Assembly: GCF_030848805.1 (NCBI RefSeq)
Contig: NC_092366.1
Location: 16,744,620 to 16,808,619, forward strand
DNA length: 64,000 nt
Source: Temnothorax longispinosus
Lineage: Eukaryota > Arthropoda > Insecta > Hymenoptera > Formicidae
Reading direction: 5' to 3'
The position numbers and the translations under genes are program-made. The notes beneath the pieces are model-generated. The model was not told the origin of the DNA. It searched no databases and saw only the letters and a program-made list of their open reading frames with translations. Below are positions 1 to 14,767 of the stretch, piece after piece (the first letter of the stretch is position 1; each line of letters starts with the position of its first letter).

Positions 1-2796
1 TATTCTGTGACCACATTACTTTAAAAGGCATTCGCATGGTATTCCGATACATCTCCTTTATCTAATATATAACTCTTCTATTTTAAAAATAATTAAATCT
101 AAAAATAGAATTCATTGCTCTCCTCCTTTCTTTTTCTCTTTTTCTTTCTCCTTTACATTTTCTCGTACATTACATTTTACATTTCCTTTTCTTTCAAGAT
201 ATTAACATTTATAAGTTATATGGAATATCAGTGGCAGTTTGGTCTTTTTAATCTTAGCCAGATATTACGATCTACACGTCGGGACCACACGTACAGCGCG
301 GTCTGTTTATTCCGAACCGTTATAGCCGGCTGGCGCAAAATCCCGGCTTTCGTAACTGAATGTTCGCGGATACGGGGAAGCGATTTCCGCTTGGAAGACG
401 CTGAATTCACGGCGGACCATTATGATCGTGACACACATTGCTGCACATATGATGCAACGACGGAGGTTGCTTTCTTGTATTCGTGCGGACGAGCTTGATA
501 TTGGGGCGCAGTATTTTTCTTCATCTCGCGCGCGGATCGTCTTCACTGATGACGCACAATCCTCACCGCGCAATAATGCACTGTACAGGACTTCATTTTC
601 CGCGCGCGTCATCGGATCGAGCAACGGCGTCACGAACTAAAAACGCGAGGTTATATACGAGATTTCTGTAAATATAGCGACTTCCCCGTATTATATCCTT
701 ATATTTTTATCATCGCGTGTATCGCCCACATTTTTTTTTTCTCAAAGCCAACCACGCGGCGCGCTTCCTCCCGATGCGCACATCCGGATACGTGTGGAGC
801 GACCTTGACCCAAGCCCTTTGGGCGCAGCTAATTACTGTGAAACCCTTTCTATCGAGGACCGATACTTTCTACGAGTTTCGACCCTCCGGGACGCGCCGA
901 TCGGTGGAACGAAACTTTAATTTTAGCCCAGGGATATCTGCCGATTCCACGGCGATACCCATTTCTCGGTATCGAGAACGAGGCTCTCGACCGCCTACAG
1001 GTAGGTCCTCATTATTTCGGCCCGACACACACGAAAGGGGATCGGTTCTGATCTTTCCCTCCCTAGACTGTCCGCGGCGTCACGCTCTTCTCCCGTAAAC
1101 ATCGTTTCATTACGCCTAGTTTTCTCTCTCTACGTCCGACCTTTTCAAAGGACCTCGATACCACCCGTTCCCGGGGGCGTGGATTTAATAAAATAACTTA
1201 TACCGAACTCTCCGGGCGTTCTGAAGTTACCGAGAGAGAAACGAGAGACGCGCGCGGAAGAGGTTGAAGCCGGGTTCTGGAAAGAGATCAGTAACTGCGG
1301 CGATGGTGGGAGGAGTCGCGGGACCGGGACGGAAGGGCGAAAAAGAGAGAAAGGGAAACGGAGTGAGAGAGGCAGCAACGTATCTTACTTTCCGCGTAGC
1401 GTAGCGGAGCGACTGATATCAGGAGGAACTTTTAGTTCCGCGCTTACGACGGTTCAACTCGGAAGAACTATGGTCTTATCTGGAGCCGGGAGTCTGCGTC
1501 TACCATTCTCCATCTACGCGGAGCTTCTTACGATCTCTCGCCCTCCCTCCCCCCCCCCTCTGCTCGCTCCTGCAGGCGTCCACGTCCATCCGCACGAGAC
1601 GTCCTGATCTTATTGCAACAACGTCGCGGGCGCATTAGATTTTTTGCCGTAATTAAGGTCTTTTGATGTTGACAGTTAGCAGCGGTCGCGAGACGTTTGT
1701 ATGTAGTACGTGCGAGTTAAGCACGCTCGCGGAGACAAGCTTCTTCATCGTTGGTCGCCGTTGGAAGAAAAGCTCGCGGATGAAAGTCTCCCAGCGGTAT
1801 ACATAAAAAGCGACGTCCGGGGCGAACTGGGCCGTGCGTTGTGTTCTTTGAAATTCAATTTTATCTGAGTTTTTTTTTATCTAGGGTCTTACATGTGTTA
1901 GACGATTACGTCTAACATCTTTATTCCGGGTAGTTCTTTTGCGCCTCCTCGCCGCTCTCGTAACTCTCTCGGCTAGACAGTAAACGTAACTAGACAGTAA
2001 CACGTTGGCGGAACAAAGCGAATTAGTTAGGAGATAATTATTACTTGCAGACTGTATTCTTTAACCTAATAAAGCGTTCTATGTGACAAACAGAAAAAGT
2101 CCACAATTGTAGTGTTTCATGTTAAAAACAAATTAATTCTTAAATTTGCGCAATCGAATATTTAACTAAATTGTACCGTTATTAGAGCGCAGTTATAAAT
2201 TATGGCTAACATTAACATTCAGTTATTTTTATATTTTGACATAACTGGGCATAAGTGCGAGATTTTTATTATTCAAAGAAAATGATGGACAATTCTGTTG
2301 CCTTAAAAAAGAGGTGCACTTAAAAGGTGCTAAAATCATTTATGACTTAAGGCGACGTAATAACTTGATCGTGTAGCGTCCAAGCGAGCCTTTTTTCCTT
2401 AAAAAAAGAGCGTAGCATCATAGTTACATAGCGTCATTAAACGTCGCTTTCACGAAACATCACGCGTTACCCTTTTGTCCCTGGTTTTTTGTCAAATGTC
2501 AAAACACTCGCTGCTGGAAACGCCACCAATTCTTGCCAAAGGGCGTCTCTTTCTCTCGCGGCGATTCTTCAAGTGAATATATATCTGCGCCGTGCTTTCG
2601 ACAGCGGTACCATACAAAAGAACGGTGACACCTGCGCGCACATTTTTTTCCCTAGAGTCGGTGGGTCGTCATATTGCAGCGGGACAACGGTTTAAAATAA
2701 TTTAGAAGCTGCATACGCGGCGAGGCGAGACGGATGGGTGAGGGAACGAAGGGTAGAGAGGGACACGTACGCGGGATAGCAGACGGTTCCCGTCGT

Positions 2797-2879
2797 TGTC
2801 ATCGTCGTCGTCGCTGTCGCCGTTGCCGTCGCTGCCACCGTTGTCGTTGTCGTCGTCGTCGTCGTCGTCGTCTGCGTCG
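2797..2879 (+). repeat. Imperfect (GTC/CGT)n trinucleotide repeat
   Basis: About 83 bp of TCGTCG units with GCC and GTT variants. It generates long poly-Arg or poly-Thr open frames on both strands that are not genes. Confidence 0.9.
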
Positions 2880-5800
2880 ACGAGAAAATAATGAATGCAT
2901 GAGGGACCGGGGGGGGGAGGGGTGAAATGGGAGCGGTGAGTACCACACGGGGCAACGTGTCGCGCACACGTGTTCGTTCGCCACCTCCTGCGCGTTCCTC
3001 ACCACCACCCGCACCTGCATCACTATCCCATCCCCCCAGAGAACCGGTCTCCCATCCCCAGGGTGGACCGTTCTCCGCCACCCGCTCGCTCGCCACGCAT
3101 TCCTTTTTTCTCTCTTCATCCCTCTCCCCTCCCCCCTCCTCCCCGCCTGCTCCCGAGGGAAAACGCCTGTAAATATTTACGCGACGGCTCGCGCTCTGCG
3201 TATGCTTTATTTTAGCAGCCACTCGGTATAACCTGCGTACTTTCCCGCGAGACCGCGGGAGAGATCGCGGTTAAGCTACGAGGCTTGCGCCGAAGAGACA
3301 GGGATGTAGTTATTACGTAGCCGCGGTAAACAAAGAGGACCATCAGCGAATTACTTCTGCCACTTTCCAGTACAGGAAGAAATAAAAAATGCAACTGTGT
3401 GCTGCTGAGGAAACTTAATCTTTCAAAATATAATACGGAAGCTCGGAGAGCAATTAAAAGCGGGATAACGGAACAAGTTGCAATGGTGCATAAAGTTTGT
3501 TGAGCAGGATTTAATTTTAATATTAAAATATAATTATTAGCGTAGACTAATAATTCGCTCGTTTTACTTAGGAATTATATTTAAGTCTTGAAAAGACTGT
3601 AGTTTAAATTTCGATATATTACTCAAAATATAAAAATTACATTTATTATAGTTTGCGCAAGAAATACATCAGGTTGGCAGGTTTATGTTAATAAAAATAA
3701 AGAACGGTCTTAATAAAAAAGCTAAAAGGCGGCCAGAGCCCATTATGAGGCTCTTGCAATGATATAAAAATTTTAACCGCTCTGAAAGCGAACGGTTTAT
3801 ATTTCGAGTGACTGTGTTCGTGAGAAAACACGCGAGGTCGCGATTTGCGATAGCGAAATGACGTTTACTCATGTAGTCTCACTAACTACCTCTTGATGCT
3901 CAGCAGACATTTATTTATTCCCTTAAATAAGAAGAAATATGAGTGCACTCTGTTTTTTCAAATATTTTGCGTCAGATCAAAACTCGTTAAAATATTATGT
4001 ATAGAGTTGGGTATTACGTGTCAAATTTCCACGTACAGTCTGCAATGTAGGTCAAAGGTTCAATTCAATCTTTTTTTAGTATAATTTACTTTTTTCGTAG
4101 CATCTTTTCATTGTTATTAATTCTTTCTGTCATTAATTATTTTTAGTTAATTAAAATTTATTTTATTTAAACGCGGATATTATGAATTTTATATGAATAT
4201 CGAAAAGTTACATGAATGCATTTGCCATATCAAATAGTTAATATGATATAATATCGTTAAGTGAAATGATATCAGGTAATGCTATACGATCTCGGAAATA
4301 AAAATAAAATGTGCTTACATGCAGAATATTTCAGAATCTCATATTAGACAATATTGGCGATATCAAGTGCCGAAGTTTAAATGGTCAACAAACGTCGTGG
4401 CCCTCCTTCACGTTTAACCCGGAATTTGAAACTCCATTGGGTATCACACGATTAACTCCTCGATGTAAAAAACGTTCGAGAGGGAAGGAGAGAAAGAATC
4501 GGGTCGGCGCTCGGCGTGCTCCCGCTTCGGCCTTTTTGGAGTGCCGAAGAATGAGTTCGTTGGACCGTGGAGAAACGTGACTGCATAAAAGTAGGATCCA
4601 CTTTAAAGGTCTTTGATCCTACCCGTGTCCGTCTCTTCTGGGAATATATGCGTGCACACAGTTCACAGGACAAAGTGGAATATGGAACGGAACGGTCGTT
4701 CACGGGACAAAGTAGGGTAATACGGAACGGCGTTCGAGAAGGCGCGAGATGAGACGCACCCACCTCCTTTCTTTCTTTATTTTTCTCTCTCCCTCCTCTC
4801 TCTCTCTCTCTGTCTTTCCTCTTCACCCTTGCGCGAATATTATTTCCGTATTTACCGAAATGGCACGGTATCCATTCCCGGCGATAACGCAAGGTTCTGC
4901 TTTTACCACCTTGTATCGGGGTTGCTGTACCGCGATCCTTATATCTTCCGGTAGGTAACGTACACTCGCGTTACATTGTAGCCGCAATGGCCCGTTTCGC
5001 GGCACCCGCAAAGAATACTAAATGCGAAACGTGTTCCGCAATTTGTCTACCTTTATGTGGCGAGCGGAGATACAAATTTCGGCAAGCATAAAACTCGCGA
5101 TATATACATGTGTTAAACGGTAAGGAACGTGCCGCGCAGATATCACTCGTCTCTTTCGCAACTTTTTAATATAACAATATAACTGTCTAATATTGAATTT
5201 TTTTGCAAATAAGAGAAATTCAGACGTAACATGTAAATAAGTACATTTAAATAAGTCTCGACTTGTAAAAAATAAGTTGAATAATTTCTTCGTAATAAAT
5301 CTTAAAATTAATAAAATCGTTAAATTTAACACGCCTTTGGAAATTTAGATAAATAACGGAACAGTCCTGAAGTAATTTCGAAATCGTGAAGACAATCCCG
5401 AATCGTTATCACAGAGGAAGAATGAAAATGTTTAATGCCGGATGTGGCCGGGCATATCAGATACGCGACGTAGCCTGTAAAAACCTCGAAGGTGCTTCGA
5501 ACCTATGAGAGAAGCTCTTAAAACAGCCCCTGTCTTTATCTTCCTACTTTTTACGGGAATCCGGATTTCATTAAAGCTGCGGGCGCGCAGCCGTGCATAC
5601 GATCGTCCGCCAAGATATCCTTGCCGAGGCATTATCCTCGGGTGACGTCTATTCACTAATTTCACGGCGCGGCGCATGCACGCACGGCCAGCCAATTGCA
5701 CATCCTCGCCCGGCGCGAAACGCCGTTTCAAAGTCGGCCGGCAAATACATTCGCGCGGGTCAGCCATTCTATTTCTGGCAGCGTGCCGGGCGACATTAAT

Positions 5801-7578
5801 CCTCGGAGACCGCGGACATAAAGGTAGGCGGGTAGGTAGGTCGGCGGGTGAACGAGAAGAGAAAAGTCCGCTTCTCTCCATTTGGATTCGTCGCCGGGAC
5901 GAAAATACCCCTTTTGTTTCTTCTAATGCCTGCCCTTTCTCTCCTCCTCGCGTTCTTTCCCATTCCGCCCGTCGTTTGCGCTTTGCCCCCCCTTCCTCCT
6001 CCGCTCTCCGACCACACCGCTCTCATCCTTGCTTTCAACCGTGTTCCTCCTTTCCTTCCTGCTGCGAGACCCCCGCGCGGGTCTCCTACTCCCCTTTACC
6101 CCGGTGGAACGCGCGCGACCAGAATCTGCACCCTTGTCGTGTTTCTGGGATAATGAAAGGACCGTCGAAACGAAGTCCATTGACGACGCAGTCGACCCGC
6201 CTCGTTTAATCCTGTCAGAGTACTGCCGGAATCCGCCCGTATATCACGCGGAAATAAAGAGTTTACCGTCCGTCACTAAAAGCATCATCGTCCTGCACGA
6301 TGCATCCCAGGAAATCCCCGAGATCCGTTTCCGCGGTTGTGCGGAACGCACGCCTCGTAATTATGCATTATATACTTTCCGGCTGCGCTGCTCCCGGGTG
6401 GACGCCGCGCGCGTCGCCCTTTTTTTTCGCTCTCGGTTTTTCGCGTTTTCAGTCATCCGGTAAAATTTTTATTTATTTATCGAAGAGAAACCGAAAAAAA
6501 CTCCAACTGTCGCGAGAAATGCTATTATATCGGAAATTTTTATTTAGAACGCTTACCAGCGGCAATAATGCTCTATTAACCACACAATTCCAACCGTTTC
6601 GTACTAAAAAAGAAAAAGTGAAGAAAAAAATGTCGGAACTCGCCAACGCAACGTCGAAATTCCTTCCGGCCGATACCACCAAGAATTCCGTTCTCTACGA
6701 GAATAACCCTCGATATTCCTTGCTCGACCATTATCGTCGCGGCAAACTTGCTCGGTTACAAGAGCGACGCGTTTCCGTTTTATTAGTGTTATTAGGTGAA
6801 TGGTTCTCCCCCACGGAAACGTGGCCCGTCGTCGTGAATCGCGGGGCCGATCAAATCGAAATTTCCTGGGGGCGAGGGACGGGAATATGCGACATCGGGA
6901 TCACTATATTCGCCCGACGCGACGGTCCGGAGGTCGAGGGGCCGTCGCTTTCAACGGCGGCGGGGCAATCCATACTCAGGATGCCACGGCGATCGTGTGG
7001 AAACTGTAAGTCGCGGACGTGAGCCATCGGCGATACGTGATCCCGCGAAGTGGACCGTCCCGTAGCACGTACGGCTATTGCAAAGTAAAGCTGGTTTATA
7101 CCCACCCCATCCTTCCCGAAGCACCCTTTAAGCCACTATCGGCGATACACGACTATCGATTGAACGTCCGTTTGAAAAAGAGATTCCACCGCGAACACTG
7201 ACGGCGCGGGATTAACGGCGGCGAGAAAAGAAATTGAAACGATGACGATACTCGACGGCAATAAATGACATCAATAGCGATGTACAGTTAATTAGTAAAA
7301 AGTACGCGGATAATAGCTTTTTAAAGGTGGACAAACGACGAGTATTCGCGAACTATCCATTTCAAACTCGCTACTTTTCGCAGTGTCGCTATTCCTAATA
7401 GCCAGACTTTATTAGCACCGGGAAAGAAATTATGGTAATAAAGAGAGTGAGATCCTTCCGTAATACGGAGAATGTATACATGTCGCGTTTAAGCGCGTTC
7501 CCATTGCCGATTTAATTTCACCCACGGCTTCTTCCGTCCAAAGTTCGTTCGCAAGTTTAAATATGAGAACGTAGAAAA

Positions 7579-7604
7579 AGAGAGAGAGAGAGAGAGAGAG
7601 AGAG
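7579..7604 (+). repeat. (AG)n microsatellite
   Basis: About 13 AG units in intergenic DNA. A shorter (GA)8 run follows at 7756-7771. Confidence 0.95.
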
Positions 7605-10600
7605 CCTCGATTATCTCCAAGGGAATTTATTTTAATATTTTTTTTATTTAAAACGCAACTTCAATACTTTGATGCTGTTGGAAGTCGCAAATTCTGTAAC
7701 GTGTGCTGTGTGAAATACACTGAATAATCCAGCGTGCTCTGAGCAGCATACTGACGAGAGAGAGAGAGAGGGCGATGGTACAAAAATGGGAATTTAAGAG
7801 TTACTCCATCACACACGACGCTCATGGGATATGAGTACTTCCAGAAAGTATTAAATTTCATTTTATTTATTCATTTGTTACGCTCCGCATATATCCCATT
7901 GGATAAAATGCCGGAGTCTTTTCAGTTTGCTTCAGCGTTATACGCGGGTACTTCAGCCGCTTATAGCGAGAGAGATACCAATTAATTTATACGAGAAGAA
8001 ATCGCGAGGTAAATCGCGTGTGGATGAAATCTCCCTGCGTTCCCGGCGATATCTAATTTTTTTTTTTTTTTAATAGATTTTGTGCCAGGAATATCGCGTC
8101 GAGGGATTCTTCGCCACGATTCGCGTTCGCTCGGGCATCAGAAGTCTTCTCGTCGCGGACGTGGAAAACGTCTACGGGAGAGAGGGCACGTCACGGCGTG
8201 CGGAAAAAAGAGTGATTTAAGGAAGTTTGCGCCGACATACGGCGACGCGACAGCTGTACGCGATAGCGTGCTTACGTTTCCACTCTCGTTTTAATTTCAT
8301 CGCGCGGGCCGCCGCGGGTATTGCCCGGCGGGGAAAATTTTGACCGCGCCGCCGGAGCGCGCGCACACTTCGGCGCTTTCTCACGAGCATTTTTGCGCTG
8401 TATCCCCGTTGCCGTTGCATTATGCACGCGGCACTGGGACGATATTACGGCGCATCCATCTTGAGATCCGAAACGCCACTACAATACGAATTATCAAACT
8501 AAATTCTATCGCGCGACGTTTCTCTCGGAGATTATTTTCCACGGGATTGTAGACGCCTTCCTTTTATCACGTTCCCCGCTCCCCTCCGCCCTGCATTCCC
8601 GCGGCTCCACCATTCGCCGTGGCCCACCAAAGCTAGCTCGCAGCTCGGAATTGTCGAAGAAGCCCTTCCCTACCGGGGAGAGAAGTTTTTTAGAATCCCG
8701 TCGGGAAATTAAAAGTCTGACGGCAAAGCGAGTCGATGACAGCGCTTCGTTAATGCGAGAGTAAACTATGGGAATATCCTGGCTTGAAAAAAAAAAGACG
8801 ACTCCGTGAAATCAGGTTAGAGAATTCGACGGAATTCTCGATGCTCGACGGGGAATGCGTTATTCTCCGGGAGCGCGGGAATGCAACGAACAGCGAGGGT
8901 GACGTTTGGCGAGAATAATCGGCGAACCGAACCGGGACCGTTACTATAATTTATTAAGCTGTTGCGGGAACACGCGGCATATCGATTTCAATTGATATCA
9001 TCGTCTCGCGACCGTCATACAAGCATGAGACAAGCTTATATAATGCACGATATCCGGCAATCCAGCACCAATCTCAATCCCCATCTAATGTTATTGATTT
9101 ATCGGACGACACTTAGTCTTAACGTTCATCAGCATCGGGTTTTCCTCATCTATTGTTCAGCGAGGTATCGAATTTTCTTAATTTAACCGTTTTCCATTAC
9201 CGATAATTGCGTTGTTTCTTCTATCAAAGTTTCGCTGAAGCTCCGTGCCGAAATGGAAACGGTATAACTGGCAATGGAACCACCGCTAGAATACAAAGTA
9301 TACCGTATACCGCAAGTTGATAATTTTCTTCGATTACAGAGCATTTCGTTGCTTTCCTTCTCTGCTTACCTCGACAAATTTCACCTCGAACTGCATTTTC
9401 TTTAGTATCCAATAAATAAATATCCAAGAAATAAATTATTATGAGAAACATAAATTAATACAATAAAATCTTAAAACAGAATTCATAGAGAAAATTGACA
9501 CGTTTCGTAATTATCGTTTCATTATTACTTTTAATGATCGGACAAACCAGTAGAATATATATATTGCTGCCAAATTATGAGAGCAATAATTGCGACACGA
9601 TCGAGATCGCGTTTTTAATATCTTCTCTAGAGTGACCTCATCCAAGCTGTGACGAAAGAAAGCATACGAACATTCATTCGCTTCCGATTTTTATACGAAT
9701 ATAGCCGGGTCCCTTTGGCATCGCGAATGTTAGTTTCAGCGGAGTTTCCGAGGAAAGTACCATGCATCGTTCATCGGAACCGACCCACGACGATAACTTC
9801 TCGAGTCGAGCTATCTCATTACGAGAAACTTGGGTCGAAATTCGCGCGAGACGCTACCCCCTCTGGCATCGCCGCCTCGCCTCGCCGTCGGGCTACGATG
9901 ATACTGATTTAATAACGCGAATGGCAGAGAGAACACTATGAAGAACGTGACGACGAGAGCTGAAGAAATCCAAGGCATTTTGTTCGCCTTTCTTATCTTC
10001 ATTTATCTAACAGCTATACCTGGCGGAACAAAAACTACTCGCGACAAACAAACGTCGCGTTTCTGTGAGTCTTTAATAAGTCTCACGTGGAACGCGATTT
10101 GACCGAGTCGCAGCAATATCTCGAGATCTGAAAGATTCCCATTTTTTTTCCTTTCTCGCGAAATCTAGCGAGCGACTCTCCGCGCTTGTGCCACCACTGC
10201 TACCCCGTAAGGAATATCGTGAACAACGGGAAGAAGGACATGCCGTTTCGACGGGCTGTCGCGTCGTTTCGCAGCTCGCAGCGCGGCGGCCGCGTCTTGG
10301 GGACAAAAAGAAATGACGTACGGAGGGTGCGCGCGACCGAATGAGGTGGTGGATTCTGCGGAGGTTCGAAAGAAAGGACCGAGAGGAGGAGCGGATGGGT
10401 AAAGGGGCAAGGAGGGGGTTGAGAGGGGGACAAGAAACGAACGACGGTGGTCCGTGGTTACCGCGAACTACACAATAGTTGGCCGTCTCACAATAGAGCA
10501 GCTCAGGGCTGCGAGCGAGCAGACGGAATGAGTTTTTCCTTCGTTTCGAGTCGCGGGGACTATTTTAGTTTCCATTCTTTCGTTTCGTGCCGCGATTCTT

Positions 10601-13322
10601 CTCTCTCTTTCTTTCTCTCTTTCTTCCCCCTTTCTCTTCTCTTCTCTTCGGCTCGCCTTTTATCTCACTCTGTGTTTCTCGCGCCGTTCCTTTCACACCA
10701 TCGCGCGCATTCCTAGGGACGCTCCTTATTCGTCCCACGGCCCTTTCTTTCGCTCACGCGGCCCCGGTCCCGTCTCATTTTGGAGCGTCGCGTCATAAAG
10801 TTATTACTTATTTTACGCGATGCGCGCGAGAAATTACGAACGGAAAGGTGAACCTGGCGGGGCCTGTTTCGTCAACGTAGCGAGAGAGAGAGAACGTGAA
10901 CGGACTGATTCCCAGCGGAACGCCCGCGCGTTAATTTGTTAATTCCGGTCACGGACGCGGACCACCTTGGTGTCTTCGAGACACGACCAATTCAACCTTG
11001 CGCCGCGCGAGCGACGACTAAATCGAAGTTCCTAGCTAAAGAAAATAGAATAAAGGGAAAGAGCTTCATTTAGAAGAGGAATTTACCAATTTAGCAATTC
11101 TTGATTTAAATAGAAATGTGTATATGTAGACAACAGTGCAATAGATAAATTTAAATATTTTAAGTCAATTAAATTCTTAATTGTGTTAAATATTTTAAAA
11201 CAAAAGTAGATGTAGAAATATGTAGATAATGTTAGCGAAAATAGATTTTAGAGAGCGAGAGAACCTAAGTACTTTTAAATATAGAAGAAATTTTTTATAT
11301 ACTCCAATTTTTATATGAATTGTAAATAATTTTATAACCAATATTGGTAAATGTTTTATTTCTTAACAAACGGTCTGTTAATCGAATTGATTTATAACAT
11401 ATTGAATTAAATATAGAGATAGGAAGAGAAAGAGATATTGCGTTATAAATTTTTCTTTTTATTCTTTTTAATTTCTTCTTCATTCGATATGGACTTTCAA
11501 GTGTAGATTGAAGGAATACTAGAACTATTGACAGATGTTGATCTAAGCAGATTCTTTAAGAAAATTGAAAACTTGAATTTTATATGCATATTAAACTGCG
11601 CGTTTGATTTGGTCTTTCTTACCTTATCCTTTCATTTAGGTTCTCTTTCCTTTTCTTAATAAAACGGACGGGAGAGTTATTTAATTAGAGTTTAATCAGG
11701 ATTAGATCAGAACCGGATAGCTATTATTATGACAGACCGCCTCGAAGAGGCGGAACACGCACGACACGCAGAGCTTGCCGACGAAAGGCGCGTGAGGCCG
11801 AAATTAATTTGTTTTCTGATCATTTCGAGCCCGCGGACCACCTGTACGATACATAATTTCTCTATCCGTTGAACATTCTTCGTGTGAAACGTTTTCTCTC
11901 TAGGGCCAATAATTAAAGCGCCGACTTAAATTGTTTTACGAAATATTAAACACGCCATAGAAGAGGATACAAATGAATATTCAACATCTATAAATTCGTA
12001 ACTATTCGTTTATTAAATACCTTTCCAATCTGCGCCTTTCTATCGTGCGGAGGAGAAATTATTTTCCATCGATAAAACGTTCCGCATATATGTTATTTTC
12101 TCATGAAGCAATTTTCAGACGAAACAAAGTTATCTTCTTTTTTTTTTAACCCAGACGAAAAATAATCGTTGAATAATTTATAAAATATTATTAAAAGTCG
12201 CGATGACGCAAAAGATATAAAGCTGACAATTATTCTCAGAAACGATAATACTTTTGAATATATGATTACGAGAGTTGTGCAACCGCAGCGAACGTGAGAT
12301 ATATTGTTGCACCGGAGAGTCTATTAATATGTCTATTAATTTATACGGATTTATTTAAATGCTTTTTTTTATCGCATTTGAATATTCACGCAATTGCATC
12401 ACGATCGAGCGATGCTCAGACAACGGATGCTCAGGTCAGATCAGACAAAACGTTTCCAAGTTGCACGCTTCGACACACGCACGTAATTGTATTCCGGATT
12501 CGTCCCCGTATATCAAAAATCGTGAATATTCGCTTTGGCAGGTGGACATATCTGCTTAATCGCTAGGTTTCAAGATTTATGACGCGGCGAGCGGTCCGTT
12601 ACGCCATTCGAAATCATTTTTCGATTGATTATCACCGGCTGCCCGTTCCTCCCTTCCTCCCTCTTTTTTCTCTCTTTTTTTTTTTGTCGTTCCCGCGGAG
12701 CTGTCACGGAAAAAATATTTTCCCGCGGGCCGGAGCGCGCGCGGCTTCAGGTACGTACGTATCTGCGAATCTCGTTTTATGAAACAGCGAATTTTCGAGT
12801 TACAAATAAAATCGGCGCGGCACGGTAACGAATATCGCGCGCCATTTCACGTATCTATTAACTTTTCGATCGTGACGCGTCGAAATGGAAAAAAAAGGGG
12901 AAAGAGAAAAAAACACAGAGCGGCGGGGAGGAAACAAAAACAAGACAAACGAACAAAAAAAAGTAGGAAGGACGGACCGGGTCCATTGTTAACGCGTCCC
13001 AATTATTTCACGTGGATCCGCTCGTAAAATATTGAGCCTCGCGCGTCTGTCGGACGGAGATATTTTGCGCGCGCGCACGCCGCTGTTTTCCCTCGCCCTT
13101 TCGCGTGACACGCGGAAAGAGTCATAATCTTGGCCGCGGCGCCATCGGCAGAGAGCGATGTGAATAAAACGCATTCTGAGGCATTCTGAATCCCAGCCGA
13201 GACTTCAATCTAAGAATACCGTCGGCGTCGTCCGGAGAGGTCGCGCGCAACGTCATTAGCGAAGACGTAATTTCAAAGTGCGTTTCCGGCGCGCGATACG
13301 GACCAAGACCGTTTTCTTTCAG

Positions 13323-13573
13323 ATGAATTTTATTTGATGTCAAGCTGCATGGAAAACTTTGATGACATGCCAGTCGAGTCTGAATACTCTGAGTCGCGAT
13401 CTGCTTTGGTGCGCCGCCGCAATAACGTCCGTCGCTTGTACGCTCGACAAATTGTACTGGGTTTCGTGCCGTTGGTTTTGGTTCTAATGAGAGGGATGCT
13501 CAGCTGGATGTTACATGTCGCTGAAGATAGGCCAGTTTCGAAAATAGAAAAATATACAACATATCATTTTTGA
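13323..13573 (+). CDS. Candidate exon of an unrecognised gene
   Basis: A strong acceptor (GTTTTCTTTCAG ending at 13322) is followed by an open frame in phase 1 to a TGA at 13571-13573. The 83 residues contain an acidic stretch (NFDDMPVESEYSESRS), a basic stretch (LVRRRNNVRRLYARQ) and a hydrophobic stretch (IVLGFVPLVLVLM). Codon choice is mixed, unlike the GC-skewed shadow frames around it. I do not recognise the protein. It could be a transposon-derived fragment or chance. Confidence 0.22.
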
Positions 13574-14767
13574 TATTGCAAGTTATAATGAACATCATTA
13601 AGTTGCTCTATTTGTTTTGCAAAGCTTGTCAATTATCATGTAAGCGAAATGTACACGATCCCGAATTGAAGCAGCGTATGCGTTCTCCACGAAATTCCAT
13701 GCGCAAAGCAGCGTGTTAATGCGAATTTCGTATAATATAACATCATTATTTCCTTTGTTTTCGAATTTACGCGGCGCATGCTTACAATGGAATTTTAATC
13801 CCCGAAAAATGTAGATATATATATTTCGTTACATCGAGCAGACGAGAGAATTTCACTTTTCGCATGAGTTCTCATTGACGAGCAAGAGACGACCGCAAGA
13901 TCGGCGAGACGTGAAAAATATACGCGACCGCGAGGGAAAAAAAAATAAAACTGTATATCCCGTTCATTAACGCTCGACAATGCGTGGACGGAATTATTTT
14001 TGGTTTATCGCGCGTCGCTTAATGAATTTTCCCAGTCACGCGAGAAGCGCTTTGCCGCACGGATTGCCAGTAAATTCGCAACAACTGCTTGACCATTGTC
14101 ACGATGGCCGCTCTCCAATGTGATGAACACGGAAGGGCTCTCATGACGCGATTCGTCACATTAAATGAGAGGAATTTCAATCAAAGTTAAAGGCGGAACA
14201 AATGATTGTTGTTGATGGAAACGTGCTCTTGTTACGCATTAAACAATTGCGACACATGTTGCGAGATATATTAGCCTCTCGATAACTCGATAGTTTCTCC
14301 AACATGCAATAATATATTCAAGACCCAGTTTCAAGTTATCTGAATCACGTGAGAGACGCATAAAAAATGATGAATTTTTTTTCATTTTGTTATGTATTAT
14401 TATGCGAGAGGAATTGCGACTTTTCAAGTTGCTACTATGCGTTCTTGTACTTTTTACTTAAACGAGAATCCAATTATCTATTATCCCATTGTTCTTTACA
14501 CGTCTCGCAACGTAAATTTATTTTCTTAATTTTCCCGAGCGCGGTGTCGCGATACGAATAAAACGTCACGGTGAATATTACGAACGAGTGACAATAAGCA
14601 GAGACACTGTTCGCGAACAATCCGCACTTTCGTACAATTCGACATTTATTATAGCGATACAGACGATGGTGCGAGAAACTTTCTCTCGACATTCGAATTG
14701 TTTAGAGCGCGCCGTGAAGACATCTCCTCCCCGAGAAGATTTCGCCAAACTCTCGGTTCCAGAGTGT

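Larger units (their letters stand above)
1..13320. other. Intergenic region with no supported gene
   Basis: It alternates CpG-rich blocks (for example 700-1820, 5600-7250, 8100-8950, 10080-10900) with AT-rich blocks (3400-4440, 5160-5350, 11050-11500, 11900-12370). None of its open frames resembles a known protein. The longest (6300-7022 plus) has no domain pattern. Contents are simple repeats (2797-2879, 7579-7604) and C- or T-runs. The far ends of flanking genes (UTRs) cannot be excluded. Confidence 0.6.

Noticed and set aside
1795..1860. TATA-like TATACATAAAAAG followed by GC-rich sequence
   Set aside because: No matching initiator, no gene downstream on the plus strand that I can support.
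2692..3222. 176-codon minus-strand open frame
   Set aside because: Poly-Thr/Ala from the (GTC)n repeat and Gly/Glu-rich low-complexity sequence; no domain.
6300..7022. 240-codon plus-strand open frame
   Set aside because: No recognisable motif or family pattern; stop-poor because of GC-rich composition.
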